From an uncultured Clostridia bacterium (lineage in GTDB: Bacteria; Bacillota; Clostridia; Oscillospirales; Ruminococcaceae): a DNA stretch of 22,241 nucleotides. A program made the translations under genes and the position numbers. The DNA is taken from contig CAMGJS010000001.1 of assembly GCA_946056455.1 (NCBI GenBank), forward strand, positions 1-22,241. The letters are read 5' to 3'. Below the pieces are notes generated by a model. The model worked only from the letters and a program-made list of their open reading frames with translations, was not told where the DNA came from and did not search any database. This document shows, in pieces, positions 21,116 through 22,241 of this stretch (positions are counted from its first letter, which is position 1; each line of letters opens with the position of its first letter).

Positions 21116-22207
21116 TTACAAGTTGTATTCTTTTACGGAGTTTCTTATGACAATTTCAGGCGTAAATAAGAAATCTTCTGCCTTACGATTGGGATTTTTT
21201 ATCAGTCCGACAATAGTTTCAGCCGCCTTTTCGCCGAGCAACTGATGAGGGTGACGGACAGAAGTTAGTGGAATATCAGATATTTCAGCAAACTTTGAGT
21301 CGTCTATTCCTACAATAGAAATATCATCGGGGACGGAAATTCCGTGGGATTTGCAGAATGATATAAGGTCGATAGCAAGGCGGTCATTGTAGCATACAAC
21401 TCCCGTTGCGCCTGAGGTTTTAAGTAGCTTTAAAATACGGCTTTCAAAGAGTGAAAAGAGCATATCGGACTCCTTGGTCGTATACCACATAACATTTTCT
21501 TCGGCTTTTTCCACTCCGTTTTCAATACAACTTTGCATAAAGCCGCGGTATCTTTCGTGCCCCTGAATATCGTCAACAGCGAAAATTGCACAGATCTTCT
21601 TATGTCCCATTTTAAAGAGATGGTCTGCCGCAACCTTTCCTGCCGCCGAGTCGTCAAGCGAAACGCAGGGAAAATCTGCCCAGGGGTATTTTGCGTTAAA
21701 GAACACTATGGGGATATTTTTTGCTTTAAGGGTCTGAAAAAGCTCGATATTCTGGTTTGGAAGCGCACTTTTTGACGGCTCGATGATTAGCCCCTGAACG
21801 CCCTGCTCCATCATTGAGCAGAGAGCCCGTGACTCTTCATAGACCTTATTGCGTGTTATAGCAAGCTGCATTCCGATATTATTTCGGCGAAGAACTTTTT
21901 CTATTCCCGTCACTATCGAGGGAAAAATATAGTCGCCGAAGTAGGTGGAAATCAGGCCCACATTGACATGCCCAGGCAGAATTTCTTTGTCGGGGTTATT
22001 TTTGACAAAGGTTCCGCTGCCGCGCATACGGGTGATGATGTTCTGATTTTCAAGAACATTGAGCGCCTGTCTTACGGTCTGTCGGCTGACATTGTGCATT
22101 GAGGAAAGCTCGTTCTCAGAGAAAAAGCGGTCGCCCTCTGAAAGATTATTTTCGGTAATATAGTTTTTTGTCCATTCAACTATGGTTAAGTACTTAAAGT
22201 TGTCCAT
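21116..22207 (-). CDS. araR: Arabinose-responsive repressor AraR (GntR DNA-binding domain with LacI-type sugar-binding domain)
   Basis: 363 aa, essentially the length of B. subtilis AraR. An N-terminal GntR winged helix occupies about residues 1-70 (FFSENELSSMHNVSRQTVRQALNVLENQNIITRMRGSGTFV). It is joined to a LacI/periplasmic-binding-like effector domain (about 80-360: VNVGLISTYFGDYIFPSIVTGIE, YNDRLAIDLISFCKSHGISVPDDISIVGIDD, ISDIPLTSVRHP). This chimera is the hallmark of AraR, which leaves its operators when L-arabinose binds. GGGGG lies seven nt before the ATG. It is the first gene of a two-regulator unit placed ahead of the arabinose operon. Its own promoter is not visible in the 34 nt left in the window. 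Confidence 0.93.
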   Translation of the reverse strand: MDNFKYLTIVEWTKNYITENNLSEGDRFFSENELSSMHNVSRQTVRQALNVLENQNIITRMRGSGTFVKNNPDKEILPGHVNVGLISTYFGDYIFPSIVTGIEKVLRRNNIGMQLAITRNKVYEESRALCSMMEQGVQGLIIEPSKSALPNQNIELFQTLKAKNIPIVFFNAKYPWADFPCVSLDDSAAGKVAADHLFKMGHKKICAIFAVDDIQGHERYRGFMQSCIENGVEKAEENVMWYTTKESDMLFSLFESRILKLLKTSGATGVVCYNDRLAIDLISFCKSHGISVPDDISIVGIDDSKFAEISDIPLTSVRHPHQLLGEKAAETIVGLIKNPNRKAEDFLFTPEIVIRNSVKEYNL

Positions 22208-22241
22208 ATAAAAACCCCCATAAATCGAGCTGTTTTTTATC

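Noticed and set aside
22186-22200. TTAAGTACTTAA palindrome near the araR start as an autoregulatory operator
   Set aside because: It lies within the coding sequence (codons for K-Y-L), differs from the operator at 20303-20317 in its centre, and could be chance in AT-rich DNA.

Overview
The window looks like a chromosomal segment of an anaerobic low-to-mid GC Firmicute of the class Clostridia, probably a gut or rumen Oscillospiraceae/Ruminococcaceae-type organism. This is an inference from several signs: strong AGGAGG-type ribosome sites, TTGACA-17-TATAAT promoters, a T-box leader, an AraR-type arabinose repressor, and protein sequences of clostridial flavour. I see no phage, insertion sequence, CRISPR array or integron. 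This is core metabolism plus one large sugar-use cluster.

Left part (1-4216, minus strand). A probable ilvA-ridA operon makes 2-ketobutyrate for isoleucine and removes the reactive enamine intermediate. It sits behind an unusually long leader of about 500 nt. The leader holds two T-box Stem I/Stem II modules but only one T-box antiterminator/terminator. Upstream lies a Na+/phosphate cotransporter with a PhoU-like tail.

Middle part (4217-10922, plus strand). This holds a series of short transcription units, most with a clear sigma-70-type promoter and several closed by a hairpin terminator. In order they are: an orphan BtuF/FhuD-like binding lipoprotein, tRNA-Pro(CGG), a membrane HD-GYP phosphodiesterase, a signal-less Cu/Zn superoxide-dismutase-like protein, a YbaK-type aminoacyl-tRNA deacylase, an aldose-1-epimerase-family protein, and a two-gene envelope operon of a polysaccharide deacetylase and a bactofilin.

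Right part (10929-22207, minus strand). This is a complete L-arabinose system. Two regulators come first: AraR (GntR/LacI chimera) and a short AraC-type protein. After a promoter region follow a YtfQ-like sugar-binding lipoprotein, a double ATPase, two RbsC-type permeases resembling YtfT and YjfF, an FGGY kinase (probable ribulokinase), a small transaldolase, AraA and AraD. Uptake, isomerisation, phosphorylation, epimerisation and entry into the pentose phosphate pathway are all encoded together. The promoter ahead of the binding protein has a perfect palindrome over the start region and a pair of 21-bp-spaced direct repeats upstream of a weak -35. This fits dual control by AraR and the AraC-type protein.

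The observations most worth following are the double-module T-box leader with apparently different specifier codons (CTC and ATC), the architecture of the arabinose promoter, and the furanose-type transporter in an arabinose operon. Most of the rest is ordinary.
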